A DNA stretch of 19,000 bases from Candidatus Sericytochromatia bacterium (GTDB taxonomy: Bacteria; Cyanobacteriota; Sericytochromatia; JACMPN01). The notes beneath the pieces are model-generated. The model was not told where the DNA came from. It saw only the letters and a program-made list of their open reading frames with translations, and did not search any database. The stretch covers positions 1-19,000 of the forward strand of contig JACMPN010000602.1 of NCBI GenBank assembly GCA_014377495.1. The letters run 5' to 3'. Shown here piece after piece: positions 8,424-15,914 of the stretch. The stretch's first letter is position 1; each line of letters starts with the position of its first letter. A program made the translations under genes and the position numbers.

Positions 8424-10895
8424 TCAATAGTCGAAGATATGCTCGATCGGAAAATGCCGCTCACCCAGCCCCAGCACGATCTGGTGTAGGGCCTCGACCG
8501 GCGCCGCTATCGTCACCCGTTTTAGGGCGGGATCGCTCAGGATGGGCTTATCAAACAACACCTGACCCGCCGCCAGGTCATAACGCCAGGCAGCAGGGAC
8601 GATGCTGGTGACCAGGATGGTGCCGTTACCGGCGATTTCCTGGAACATGCCGCCTGCGTTCACGAGGCTGGTCACACTCTTGTGGAACGCTTCATACCGG
8701 GGCAGGGACAACAAAGTCGTGCCATCCGGGAATTGGCGAACGATCTTCGCCTGGGGGATGGCCGACACGGCTGCAGGCGTCACGTTCGACGCCAGCGCCA
8801 GCACGTGGGTATCTTCCTCGCCATACGCGAGCTTGGTCCCGGCCTTGATCAGCAGGGCGTACTGCGCCTTGACCGCATATTCGAGGCTGAGGGTGAGGCG
8901 ACGCTCCCATTTGCGCAGCATGTCCGGGCCGGTGAGGCTCGTTTCGCCCCATAGGCGCTTCAGGCGGTTGGCAAACGGGAACTCGTACCAGGGCTCGACC
9001 CGGATGAAATCGACGTACTCCTGGGCGACCTTGGCGCCAAAGGCATCCTCGGCACTCATCCCGCCCCGCCCCAGCCGTTCCGTGACTTGGCCGATGGTGC
9101 CTTCATAGAGGCCTTTGATGGCGTTTTCGACGGTAAAGCTGGAGCCGATCACCATCACCATCGCGTGATAGCCGAAATTAAAGGGATACTTGGCTTTGGT
9201 GCTGGTGCAGACGTCGCCGTAATACGACCAGAATTGGCCGATCGCCCCGAAATATGGGTATCCGGAAGGCGCCTTTGCCTGCACCCAGTGGGCATAGTCA
9301 TCAGGTCCAAAGACCAGCAGCCATTCCGGCAGGGTCAGGTAAGTCTGCGCCTCGTCTCGCTGGTAACCCGGCAGGGATTGCAGGTAAGCACGGGTTTCCG
9401 GCGCAATTTCGGGGCCGGGGCCGCCGGCGGGCGCCACCTGTGTCGGCGCCGGCACGGCATCGGCGGGCACCGTGGCCGACACGGGCTGGTAGTAGGCGTC
9501 CCACAATTTATTGCGGAACTTGTTGGTCGGATCGAGGCGCTGTTTCAGGGCAAAAAACGCATCGGCCTGCGGATACGCTGCCCGGAACTGCCGGCTGGTC
9601 GCCAGAATCTGATAGGGCAGATAGTAGGCGCCGTCTAGCGCCGTAGCCACATCGATCAGTTCCCGGGTCCAGACGCCGACGGCCTGGCGGGCTGCGGGCG
9701 ACGTGCCCTGCCTGTAATAGAGGACATAGGCAAAGACCTCGTTCCGGGCCCAGGCGAGCAGGGTGCCGGGATCTTTTTTGGCATGGCGGATGGAGACGTT
9801 GGTGACGTTGACGTGGTGTCGATTCAGAATGTCGGCCATTTTCGGCACAAAGGCGTCAAATTTGTCGACCGGGACAAAATATTCCTGCAGGACGTACGTG
9901 GAGTCCTTGCGGGACTCCGGCTCCAGCTCGCGCACGTCATAGCTGGCTTCGTAGTTACGCCATTCCACCGGCGTACCCCGGTACTGAAACGGGTCGAGCA
10001 CCTGATTGCGCAAGAACGGGCCGAACGGCCATTCCGACAGCATCCACAGGGCATTGCGCTGGAGCGAGTAGTCTTTGTCTTTCGGCATGAGCCGATCGGC
10101 AATGGTGACCGGCTTGTCGGTCTTGTCGTAGGACGTGGCCCGCACGGAATCGTACGCCCCCAGCGTGAAGTCGGCGTTATGGAAAATAATCCCCGGATTG
10201 TCCCTTACCTGTTTGAAAAAGTAGGACCTGTACGCAGTAGTCGGCATCATCTCGGACCGCCGGGCGACTTTGACGTTGTCCGTCAGCTTCAGGGTCGCCC
10301 CGACGATCACCCCGATCCCGCCATAGCCGCCGATGGCCCCGTAGAAAATCGCCTGATTCTCCGTCGGGCTGGCCGTGACCAGCGAGCCGTCCGCCAGGAC
10401 GATGCGGATCGACTTCACGGCGTGGATCAGCGGCCCTTGGCCCACATAACGGCCATGCACGTTGACGCTCAGTGATCCTCCGACCGTAAAGTTGGCATAA
10501 GACTGCATGATCTGCAGCGACAGGTCGTGAGGATCGATGTATTCCAGGATTTTGCGCCAGGTGATCCCGGTCTGGACGGTGATCTCCTTGTTCTCCTTTG
10601 AGAACCGCACGACCCGATCGCTTTGGCGCATGTCGATCTGCAAGGCCTGTTCCGTGGCAGTCTGCCCACCCATGCTGAAACGGCCGCCGCCGACCGAGAT
10701 CGGCCCCTGGTGGGTTTTGACGGCATCCACGATCTCGGCGATCGACGTGGGGGCCAGCACCGACTCCACCAGGATCGGATTGAGTTGCGTCACATCATTG
10801 ATGACCGTGCCGGCAGGTGCGGCATACGCCATGAGGGGCGCTGCCAGCGCCATCAGGACAGCGGCGCCGGCCAGCGATGCGATGCGGGGGTTCAT
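8424..10895 (-). CDS. Exported FAD-linked oxidoreductase with extra C-terminal domain
   Basis: The ATG at 10895 (GAAGG 8 bases upstream) starts a Sec-type signal peptide (MNPRIASLAGAAVLMALAAPLMAYA), giving 823 residues; a GTG at 10910 is an alternative. Residues 30-230 are a PCMH/VAO-type FAD-binding domain (FAD_binding_4): LAPTSIAEIVDAVK, PISVGGGRFSMGGQ at 65-78, QSYANFTVGGSLSVNVHGR, and GGYGGIGVIVGATLKLTD. Residues to about 475 finish the oxidase cap and end in the typical DPTNKFRNKLWD. The position often occupied by a covalent-FAD His is Arg72 here, as in non-covalent members. After a Pro/Ala linker (about 480-505), roughly 320 residues (YLTLPEWLLVFGPDDYAHW, GYPYFGAIGQFWSYYGDV, FNFGYHAMVMVIGSSF) form a second domain I cannot name. 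Substrate unknown; the VAO family oxidises alcohols, lactone precursors and sugars. The membrane protein gene lies 87 bases upstream on the same strand. Confidence 0.83.
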   Translation of the reverse strand: MNPRIASLAGAAVLMALAAPLMAYAAPAGTVINDVTQLNPILVESVLAPTSIAEIVDAVKTHQGPISVGGGRFSMGGQTATEQALQIDMRQSDRVVRFSKENKEITVQTGITWRKILEYIDPHDLSLQIMQSYANFTVGGSLSVNVHGRYVGQGPLIHAVKSIRIVLADGSLVTASPTENQAIFYGAIGGYGGIGVIVGATLKLTDNVKVARRSEMMPTTAYRSYFFKQVRDNPGIIFHNADFTLGAYDSVRATSYDKTDKPVTIADRLMPKDKDYSLQRNALWMLSEWPFGPFLRNQVLDPFQYRGTPVEWRNYEASYDVRELEPESRKDSTYVLQEYFVPVDKFDAFVPKMADILNRHHVNVTNVSIRHAKKDPGTLLAWARNEVFAYVLYYRQGTSPAARQAVGVWTRELIDVATALDGAYYLPYQILATSRQFRAAYPQADAFFALKQRLDPTNKFRNKLWDAYYQPVSATVPADAVPAPTQVAPAGGPGPEIAPETRAYLQSLPGYQRDEAQTYLTLPEWLLVFGPDDYAHWVQAKAPSGYPYFGAIGQFWSYYGDVCTSTKAKYPFNFGYHAMVMVIGSSFTVENAIKGLYEGTIGQVTERLGRGGMSAEDAFGAKVAQEYVDFIRVEPWYEFPFANRLKRLWGETSLTGPDMLRKWERRLTLSLEYAVKAQYALLIKAGTKLAYGEEDTHVLALASNVTPAAVSAIPQAKIVRQFPDGTTLLSLPRYEAFHKSVTSLVNAGGMFQEIAGNGTILVTSIVPAAWRYDLAAGQVLFDKPILSDPALKRVTIAAPVEALHQIVLGLGERHFPIEHIFDY

Positions 10896-10982
10896 CAGGT
10901 CAGCCTTCACATGTTTCAGCAGGGTCAGTGTGCAGCGGCGGCGCCAGGCCGGCCATGGCAGGTGATCGCGGGCATTCCGTCA

Positions 10983-11411
10983 TCACAGCACCGTTTGCGC
11001 CAGCCACGCCCCGGCCCGATAAGCGGTCATCGTCGCCATGAACAGGCCGAGTGCCAAAGCCAGGGCCCTGCTGCCCGAGCGCAGGCCACGCGAGCGGAGC
11101 AGGTAATAGGGCAGGGCAAAAATGGTCAGACCGGCCATCGCCACTTTGAGGAAAGCGGTGGCTTTGTACGCCCGCTGCCGGGAGTCGAGCCAGAACCAGG
11201 CGACGATCAGCGCCACAGACGCCGTGACATGCACCATCAGGACGGGACCCGACAGGGACGGTGCTTTGGCCGGACCATAGTCCAGCACGCCGACGACGCA
11301 GGCCAGGACGGCCAGCGACGCCAGTAACGTGGTTTTGGTGTTGATCACAATCGGTTTGGACGTTTCTGGTCTGGATGGCAGCGAGCCGGACCGGTGGGCG
11401 ACAGTCGGCAT
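10983..11411 (-). CDS. Small four-helix membrane protein
   Basis: I do not recognise the family. From the ATG at 11411 it has 142 residues. Four hydrophobic segments are visible: TTLLASLAVLACVVGVLDYG (26-45), VLMVHVTASVALIVAWFWL, AFLKVAMAGLTIFALPYYLL and ALALALGLFMATMTAYRAGAWL. The motif PYYLLRSRGLRSG between helices 3 and 4 should face the cytosol because of its positive charges. The start is uncertain: the ATG at 11411 has AGGA directly adjoining it, and a GTG at 11348 would begin just before helix 1. It is on the same strand and 87 bases upstream of the exported FAD oxidoreductase, so the two may be cotranscribed and the membrane protein could relay electrons or anchor it, but that is a guess from position. 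The frame is open further upstream to 11609 but looks non-coding there. Confidence 0.62.
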   Translation of the reverse strand: MPTVAHRSGSLPSRPETSKPIVINTKTTLLASLAVLACVVGVLDYGPAKAPSLSGPVLMVHVTASVALIVAWFWLDSRQRAYKATAFLKVAMAGLTIFALPYYLLRSRGLRSGSRALALALGLFMATMTAYRAGAWLAQTVL

Positions 11412-11624
11412 TCCTGTCACACAGGGTAGTGCTTCCCTGGCGTCAGTAACAAGTCGCAGCGATGGCGAAGCGTACCCCCGGACTGCGGCCAAACAAGGCG
11501 GATTGCCTCGCCCCGGACCGCCGCCGTCGCCATCGTTGTCGGCATCGCCCGCCGGGATCGGTGAAGGCGGAGTTTGAAACGGTGACTGGCTCTCGGCGTG
11601 CCGCCTCAACCCGTGTGGCGATTA

Positions 11625-11635
11625 GCGCTATAGTT
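11625..11635 (+). promoter_or_regulatory. Possible ovoA -10-like element
   Basis: GCGCTATAGTT sits 56 bases before the ovoA start codon within the 279-base gap between the divergent membrane protein and ovoA genes. It includes TATAGT, close to a -10 consensus, and repeats with one change the element at 7246-7256. No clear -35 box precedes it. I see nothing else definite in this gap. Confidence 0.25.
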
Positions 11636-11690
11636 GTTGACGGTCTGGCTGTCGCCGGATCCGCACGCCACGAGTTGAGGAACAGCGTCA

Positions 11691-14129
11691 ATGGGGACAG
11701 GTTTCGCCGCAAGCCACGTAGAGAACCGGGACGACGCATGGCGTCAGAACCTGAGTGGGCAAGACGATTCCTGGCTGCGGGGAGCACGAGGGGACGACTG
11801 GTGGACCGGCAAGTTGCCGTTGTCGGGACAGTGCCCCGGTGTGGGACCCGATGGGCGCATCACCTCATTGCCGCAGCCCGATGTCAGCCGCTGCTCGCGC
11901 GAGGACCTGCTCGACTACTTTGACAACAGCTGGGCGATCACCGAGATCCTCTTTGCCGCCCTCCAGGGCGAAGAAGCCTTTTTCCGGCCTCCTTACCACG
12001 ATCTGCGCCATCCGCTGGTTTTCTACTACGGTCACCCGGCGGCCCTCTATTTGAACAAACTACGCGTCGCCGGCCTGGCCAAGGCGCCCGTCAACCCGTA
12101 TTTTGAGACCCTGCTTGAAGCCGGCGTCGACGAGATGTCCTGGGACGACATGTCCAAAAACGCCATGCAATGGCCCTCCGTGCGCGACGTGCAGGCCTAC
12201 CGGCGTTTGGTCTATGAGACGGTCCGCCAAGTCATCGCCTCCCACCCGGACCTCGCCGAGGGTCACGCACCGATCACCCGCAGCAGCTCCGCCTGGGCGA
12301 TCGTCATGGGCCTCGAGCACGAACGGATCCACATCGAAACCACCACCGTGCTGATGCGGGAGCTGCCGATCGAGCTGGTGCGCCAGCCGGACGGGTGGCC
12401 GGACGTCCATGCGTCCGCCACTGCCCCGTCAGCCGGGGTCTTTCCGCCGCTGGCAGGTCGGGACTATCCGGAAAACCCCCTGGTGGCCGTCGCCGAAGGC
12501 GAAGCGAGCTTCGGCAAACCGGCCGACTGGCCCAGCTACGGCTGGGACAACGAATACGGCGAACGTCAGGTACGCGTGCGCCCCTTTCAGGCCAGCCGCC
12601 AGTTGATCAGCAACGGGGAGTATTACGCGTTCATCCAGGCGGGCGGCTACAGCGAGCAACGCTACTGGACCGAAGAGGGCTGGCAGTGGCGGAGCTTTCG
12701 GAACACGAAGTGGCCCACCTTCTGGGTCCCCGACGGTCCGGCCGGCCTGCACCACTACCGGTTGCGGACGATCTTTGCCGTCGTGGCGATGCCGTGGTCC
12801 TGGCCGGCGGACGTCAACTATCACGAAGCCAAGGCCTACTGCGCCTGGCGCACAGCCCAGGACGGCGCTGGGGCCCCCTATCGGGTGCTGACGGAAGCGG
12901 AACACCACCGCCTGCGGGCCCCCGAGATGACGGGCCGGCAGGTGGCAACGGGGCGGGATCCCGTGATGACGGCGGATGGCCGGGCATTGGCAGCCCGCTT
13001 TGGCCTGAATCTGAACCTCGCCTTCGGCTCGGAAGTGCCGGTCGACGCCTTTCCGGCGAACGCCAACGGCATCCACGACGCCATGGGCAACGTCTGGCAA
13101 TGGTGCGAGGACCATTTCAACCCGTTGCAGGGTTTCCAGGCTGACCCGTTCTATGACGATTTCAGCCTGCCCTGCTTTGACGGCAAGCACCAGATGATCC
13201 TGGGCGGATCCTTCGCCAGCACCGGCGACGAAGCCAGCATCTGGGCCCGATTTCATTTCCGGCCGCACTTTTTCCAGCATGCGGGCTTCCGGCTCGTCCG
13301 GCCCGACGACGCCAACGCCCCGAGCGATGCCGTCCGCCTGGATGGGGCCGACAGTGCGGCGAACGTCTACGAGTCACAGCAGGCCCTGAACGAGTATCTC
13401 GTCCTGCACTTCGGCGAACCGGGCGACCAAATGCCCTACGCCTTTGGTCCCCACGATGCGACGGCCTTTCCGGTGCGCTGTGCCGATCTGGTCCGGGACG
13501 CAGCGCTGGCAGCCGGGATCACGTCGGGTCGGGCCCTGGATGTCGGCTGCGCCGTCGGCCGGTCGACGTTCGAGTTGGCCCGCACGTTCGAATCAGTGAT
13601 CGGGGTGGACCTCAGCGCCGGTTTCATCGAGGCGGCGAACACGCTACAGCGTAACGGCCAGATGCCCTACTTCCGCAAGGACGAGGGCGATCTCGGGGCA
13701 GCGCTGACGGCGACGATCGATCCCGCCATCGACCGGTCACGGCTTTCCTTCCGGCAGGCGGATGCCTGTTCACTGCCACCGGATTTCGTCGGTTTCGATG
13801 CCGTGCTGATGGCCAACCTGATCTGCCGTCTTCCCAGCCCCAATTCCCTGCTGTCTCGCCTGGGTGGGCCTCGTGGCCTCGTCCGGCCGGGCGGCATTTT
13901 GGTGATGACGACGCCGTTCTCGTGGCTGGAGCAATTCAGTCCCCGGGAGGTTTGGCTGGGCGGTTACATTGCCAATGGCGAGCCCGTGTGGTCGAAGGAC
14001 ACGCTGCATGCAGCGCTGGCGGACGAGTTTGAGCTGGTTTCAGCCCACGACATGCCGCTGGTCATCCGGGAGCACGCCCGGAAGTACCAGTACATCGTGA
14101 CTTACACGACCGTCTGGAAACGCCGCTGA
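11691..14129 (+). CDS. ovoA: 5-histidylcysteine sulfoxide synthase with methyltransferase domain
   Basis: OvoA is the first enzyme of ovothiol synthesis. It joins L-cysteine to C5 of L-histidine with O2 and Fe(II), and its C-terminal domain methylates the imidazole pi-nitrogen of 5-thiohistidine. The ATG at 11691 follows GAGGA by 9 bases and gives 812 residues. The signature WWTGKLPLSGQCPGV is followed by a DinB-like domain with the expected three-His iron site: His115 in YYGHPAALYLN, then His210 and His214 in HERIHIE. A formylglycine-generating-enzyme-type (C-type lectin) domain follows from about residue 280 to 545, with NGIHDAMGNVWQWCEDHFNP and GGSFAS near its end. The methyltransferase domain has ALDVGCAVGRSTFELA (Asp617-Gly623). 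The WWTGK start and the fused methyltransferase separate it from EgtB. It is transcribed alone, divergent from the membrane protein gene. Confidence 0.95.
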   Translation: MGTGFAASHVENRDDAWRQNLSGQDDSWLRGARGDDWWTGKLPLSGQCPGVGPDGRITSLPQPDVSRCSREDLLDYFDNSWAITEILFAALQGEEAFFRPPYHDLRHPLVFYYGHPAALYLNKLRVAGLAKAPVNPYFETLLEAGVDEMSWDDMSKNAMQWPSVRDVQAYRRLVYETVRQVIASHPDLAEGHAPITRSSSAWAIVMGLEHERIHIETTTVLMRELPIELVRQPDGWPDVHASATAPSAGVFPPLAGRDYPENPLVAVAEGEASFGKPADWPSYGWDNEYGERQVRVRPFQASRQLISNGEYYAFIQAGGYSEQRYWTEEGWQWRSFRNTKWPTFWVPDGPAGLHHYRLRTIFAVVAMPWSWPADVNYHEAKAYCAWRTAQDGAGAPYRVLTEAEHHRLRAPEMTGRQVATGRDPVMTADGRALAARFGLNLNLAFGSEVPVDAFPANANGIHDAMGNVWQWCEDHFNPLQGFQADPFYDDFSLPCFDGKHQMILGGSFASTGDEASIWARFHFRPHFFQHAGFRLVRPDDANAPSDAVRLDGADSAANVYESQQALNEYLVLHFGEPGDQMPYAFGPHDATAFPVRCADLVRDAALAAGITSGRALDVGCAVGRSTFELARTFESVIGVDLSAGFIEAANTLQRNGQMPYFRKDEGDLGAALTATIDPAIDRSRLSFRQADACSLPPDFVGFDAVLMANLICRLPSPNSLLSRLGGPRGLVRPGGILVMTTPFSWLEQFSPREVWLGGYIANGEPVWSKDTLHAALADEFELVSAHDMPLVIREHARKYQYIVTYTTVWKRR

Positions 14130-14156
14130 ACACTGGGTCGGTCTATGTCAGCGGTG
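14121..14156 (+). terminator. Possible stem-loop at ovoA 3' end
   Basis: CGCCGCTGA (14121-14129, including the ovoA stop codon) pairs with TCAGCGGTG (14148-14156), nine pairs with one G-T wobble, around an 18-base loop. There is no T-run downstream, so this is a candidate 3'-end structure rather than a clear intrinsic terminator. Confidence 0.3.
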
Positions 14157-14250
14157 GCTGCGGCCGTCGTGAGGTCGCGACAACAACATGATCGCCGTGT
14201 TCATCGCTGCGGCATGTTAGGGTGCGACTGCGAGCCTGGCCTCAGCCCAG

Positions 14251-14541
14251 TCAGCGGGGCATCGCGGACAAACACGCCTGCGCCCGTAACGACTCCACCA
14301 CGCCGTTGGCGTGCATGCCGAGACCCTTGGCGTCGCGTCGGCCATCCATGTGCAGCGGGCGACCATCGCCCTGCGCAGTTTCGCCGGGACGGGTCACTGC
14401 ATGATAGCGCCGCCCCAAGGCGGCCGGCTCAACCAGGTCGCTCGCCAGTGTTGCCAATGCCGGTCGGCTGCCAAATCCCGTTGCCATGGCGGACAAGGCT
14501 GCAATCCGGACCGGGCGCCGCAAAAGGCGATCGTTGGGCAT
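14251..14541 (-). CDS. Possible small exported hypothetical protein
   Basis: This 96-residue ORF starts at an ATG with AGAGGA 7 bases upstream, the best translation signal in the gene-poor stretch 14130-14996. The N-terminus could be a short export signal: basic start (MPNDRLLRRPVR), hydrophobic core (IAALSAMATGFG), then RPALA-TL as a possible cleavage site, although the core is short. The remaining 65 residues (LVEPAALGRRYHAVTRPGETAQGDGRPLHMDGRRDAKGLGMHANGVVESLRAQ) are polar and rich in Gly, Arg and Asp, with no motif I know. Codon use is roughly in line with the genome apart from one TTA. It lies tail-to-tail with ovoA. It could be a small periplasmic protein or a chance ORF. Confidence 0.4.
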   Translation of the reverse strand: MPNDRLLRRPVRIAALSAMATGFGSRPALATLASDLVEPAALGRRYHAVTRPGETAQGDGRPLHMDGRRDAKGLGMHANGVVESLRAQACLSAMPR

Positions 14542-14996
14542 GGTGGATTCCTCTGGATTTCAGGCAGTGAGGTTGCAATCTGCCTTGGCGGGGCAATCCG
14601 GTGCGCAAACAGGTGTTCGGTCCGAGTATAAGCATTGCGACGCCGCAGTGTCTGCGGTAACGGCGAGGATCCCGGTGGGCTCAGGGCCTGCGAATAGGCG
14701 CGAATCCGGACGCCCCATCAAGACCGTGGAAGCCGGCAGTTTCCTCCCGGGGCCGGGAGGCGATGGCGGCTGGGCCATGGTGGAGTCAGTAAAGGCGCCC
14801 TGGATCTTGCGCAATGTGCAGACTTGGCAGTATGCGGGGCCGACTGCCGGGTATTTGGGCCAATCTCGGCATCTATGACCGCCATGCCATCAGTGCGGAT
14901 GGCCGTCTGGCCTGTTAAGATGTCACGCCACGCCCATTGGGGAATGATGCCAATTTTCACCGACAATCCCGCGCATGGCGTCCCAGGCACCGATGA
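14542..14996. other. Intergenic stretch without a supported gene
   Basis: These 455 bases separate the small ORF from the LysR-type gene. Several overlapping open frames exist on both strands (for example 14486-14878 + and 14718-14990 -), but none has a good ribosome-binding site together with protein-like composition, and I regard them as chance frames of GC-rich DNA. The one clear structure is the inverted repeat at 14743-14760. I see no tRNA or recognisable riboswitch. Confidence 0.5.
14743..14760. repeat. Perfect inverted repeat in intergenic DNA
   Basis: CCTCCCGG (14743-14750) and CCGGGAGG (14753-14760) form a perfect 8-base inverted repeat with a 2-base spacer. As RNA it would fold with a 7-base stem and a 4-base loop. 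It lies about 240 bases downstream of the nhaR-like stop and 200 bases upstream of the small exported ORF, so it could be an operator, a terminator stem without a T-tract, or chance. Confidence 0.35.
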
Positions 14997-15914
14997 TTAC
15001 GATCCCGAAAGCGGTTGGCCGGCGAGTATTTGTCGGCCGGCGTTCGTAATGGCGATGACGGCCGGGTGCTTCAGTCGGCGCTCGGCGGAAATGGCATAAA
15101 ACCGCTCCTTGACCCCTTCGATCCGGCCAATGGCCGTGAAACCATAGCGTTCCTGCAGGTCGTCACCGACAAAGACCGGCAGGGCGAAAACCCCCAATCC
15201 GTCCAAGGCGAAAGCCTTCATCAAGGCCGAATCGGCAAACTCGCCGACGATCTGCGGCTTGATGTCAAGGCTGTCGAACCACTGGTCGAGGGCACGCCGC
15301 AAGCTGGTCCCGGCTGTGGGCAGCAGCATCGGGGCCTGATGCAGGGAGCGGGGAAACCCTTCCTGGTAGCGGGCAGCCAGGGCCGGTGTCCCGAAGAGCC
15401 CCACCTCGCATTCGCCCAGGACGTGGTTATAGGCCCGGACTTTGACACCGGGACCGATGGGGGCATCCGTCAGCACCAGATCCAGCTCGTGCATGGCCAG
15501 GCTGGCGAGGAGCCGGTCGGAGGTGTCGTGTTGGCAGATAATCTGCACCGGGACGGGCAATTGGTAGGCGGAGGAGAGCAACTGGTGGGCGACAAGATTG
15601 GGCACCACCGTCGCCACGCCCACGTGCAGTTTGAGGGGGCGGCCGACGGGGCGCGTTTTCAGGGCGTCGAGCATCTCCTGCCCAATCGCGAAAATCTCGC
15701 TGGCATAGCGGTAGACCATGTGGCCCGTCTCGGTCAGGACCAGGCCCCGGCCCTCCCGGGAAAAATGCGGCTCGCCCAGCGACTCTTCCAGGCTGCGTAA
15801 CTGGGCGCTGATCGTCGGCTGGGCGAGATGCAGGACTTGGCTCGCTTTGGTGACACTGCCCTCTCGGGCGACGACCCAAAAATAGAGCAGGTGGTGGTAG
15901 TTCAGCCATTCCAT
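14997..15914 (-). CDS. nhaR: LysR-family regulator, NhaR type
   Basis: The 305-residue protein starts MEWLNYHHLLYFWVVAREGSVTKASQVLHLAQPTISAQLRSLEESLGE, which is very characteristic of NhaR, the LysR-type activator of the Na+/H+ antiporter gene nhaA and of some surface-polysaccharide genes. Residues 1-65 are the winged helix-turn-helix DNA-binding domain; 95-300 form the ligand-binding domain, with KVRAYNHVLGECEVGLFG and ERFYAISAERRLKHPAVIAI also NhaR-like. The start codon overlaps the stop of the upstream nuclease gene by one base (TGATG), so the two are very likely cotranscribed and translationally coupled. No Na+/H+ antiporter gene is in the window, so the target genes are elsewhere or different. 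Subfamily call is good; the sodium-response role is inherited from E. coli and not shown here. Confidence 0.88.
   Translation of the reverse strand: MEWLNYHHLLYFWVVAREGSVTKASQVLHLAQPTISAQLRSLEESLGEPHFSREGRGLVLTETGHMVYRYASEIFAIGQEMLDALKTRPVGRPLKLHVGVATVVPNLVAHQLLSSAYQLPVPVQIICQHDTSDRLLASLAMHELDLVLTDAPIGPGVKVRAYNHVLGECEVGLFGTPALAARYQEGFPRSLHQAPMLLPTAGTSLRRALDQWFDSLDIKPQIVGEFADSALMKAFALDGLGVFALPVFVGDDLQERYGFTAIGRIEGVKERFYAISAERRLKHPAVIAITNAGRQILAGQPLSGS

Noticed and set aside
11412..11609. N-terminal extension of the membrane protein gene, including an Asp-rich stretch DADNDGDGG
   Set aside because: It looks like a calcium-binding repeat, but it is a single low-complexity run in upstream DNA without a ribosome-binding site, opposite the likely ovoA control region.
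12429..13280. Long open frame of 283 codons antisense to ovoA
   Set aside because: It lies wholly inside the unmistakable OvoA coding sequence, has low-complexity Arg/Gly/Pro-rich composition and is a typical shadow frame of GC-rich DNA.
11691..14129. EgtB (ergothioneine sulfoxide synthase) as identity of this enzyme
   Set aside because: The WWTGKLPLSGQCPGV start and the fused C-terminal methyltransferase domain are OvoA features; EgtB lacks both.
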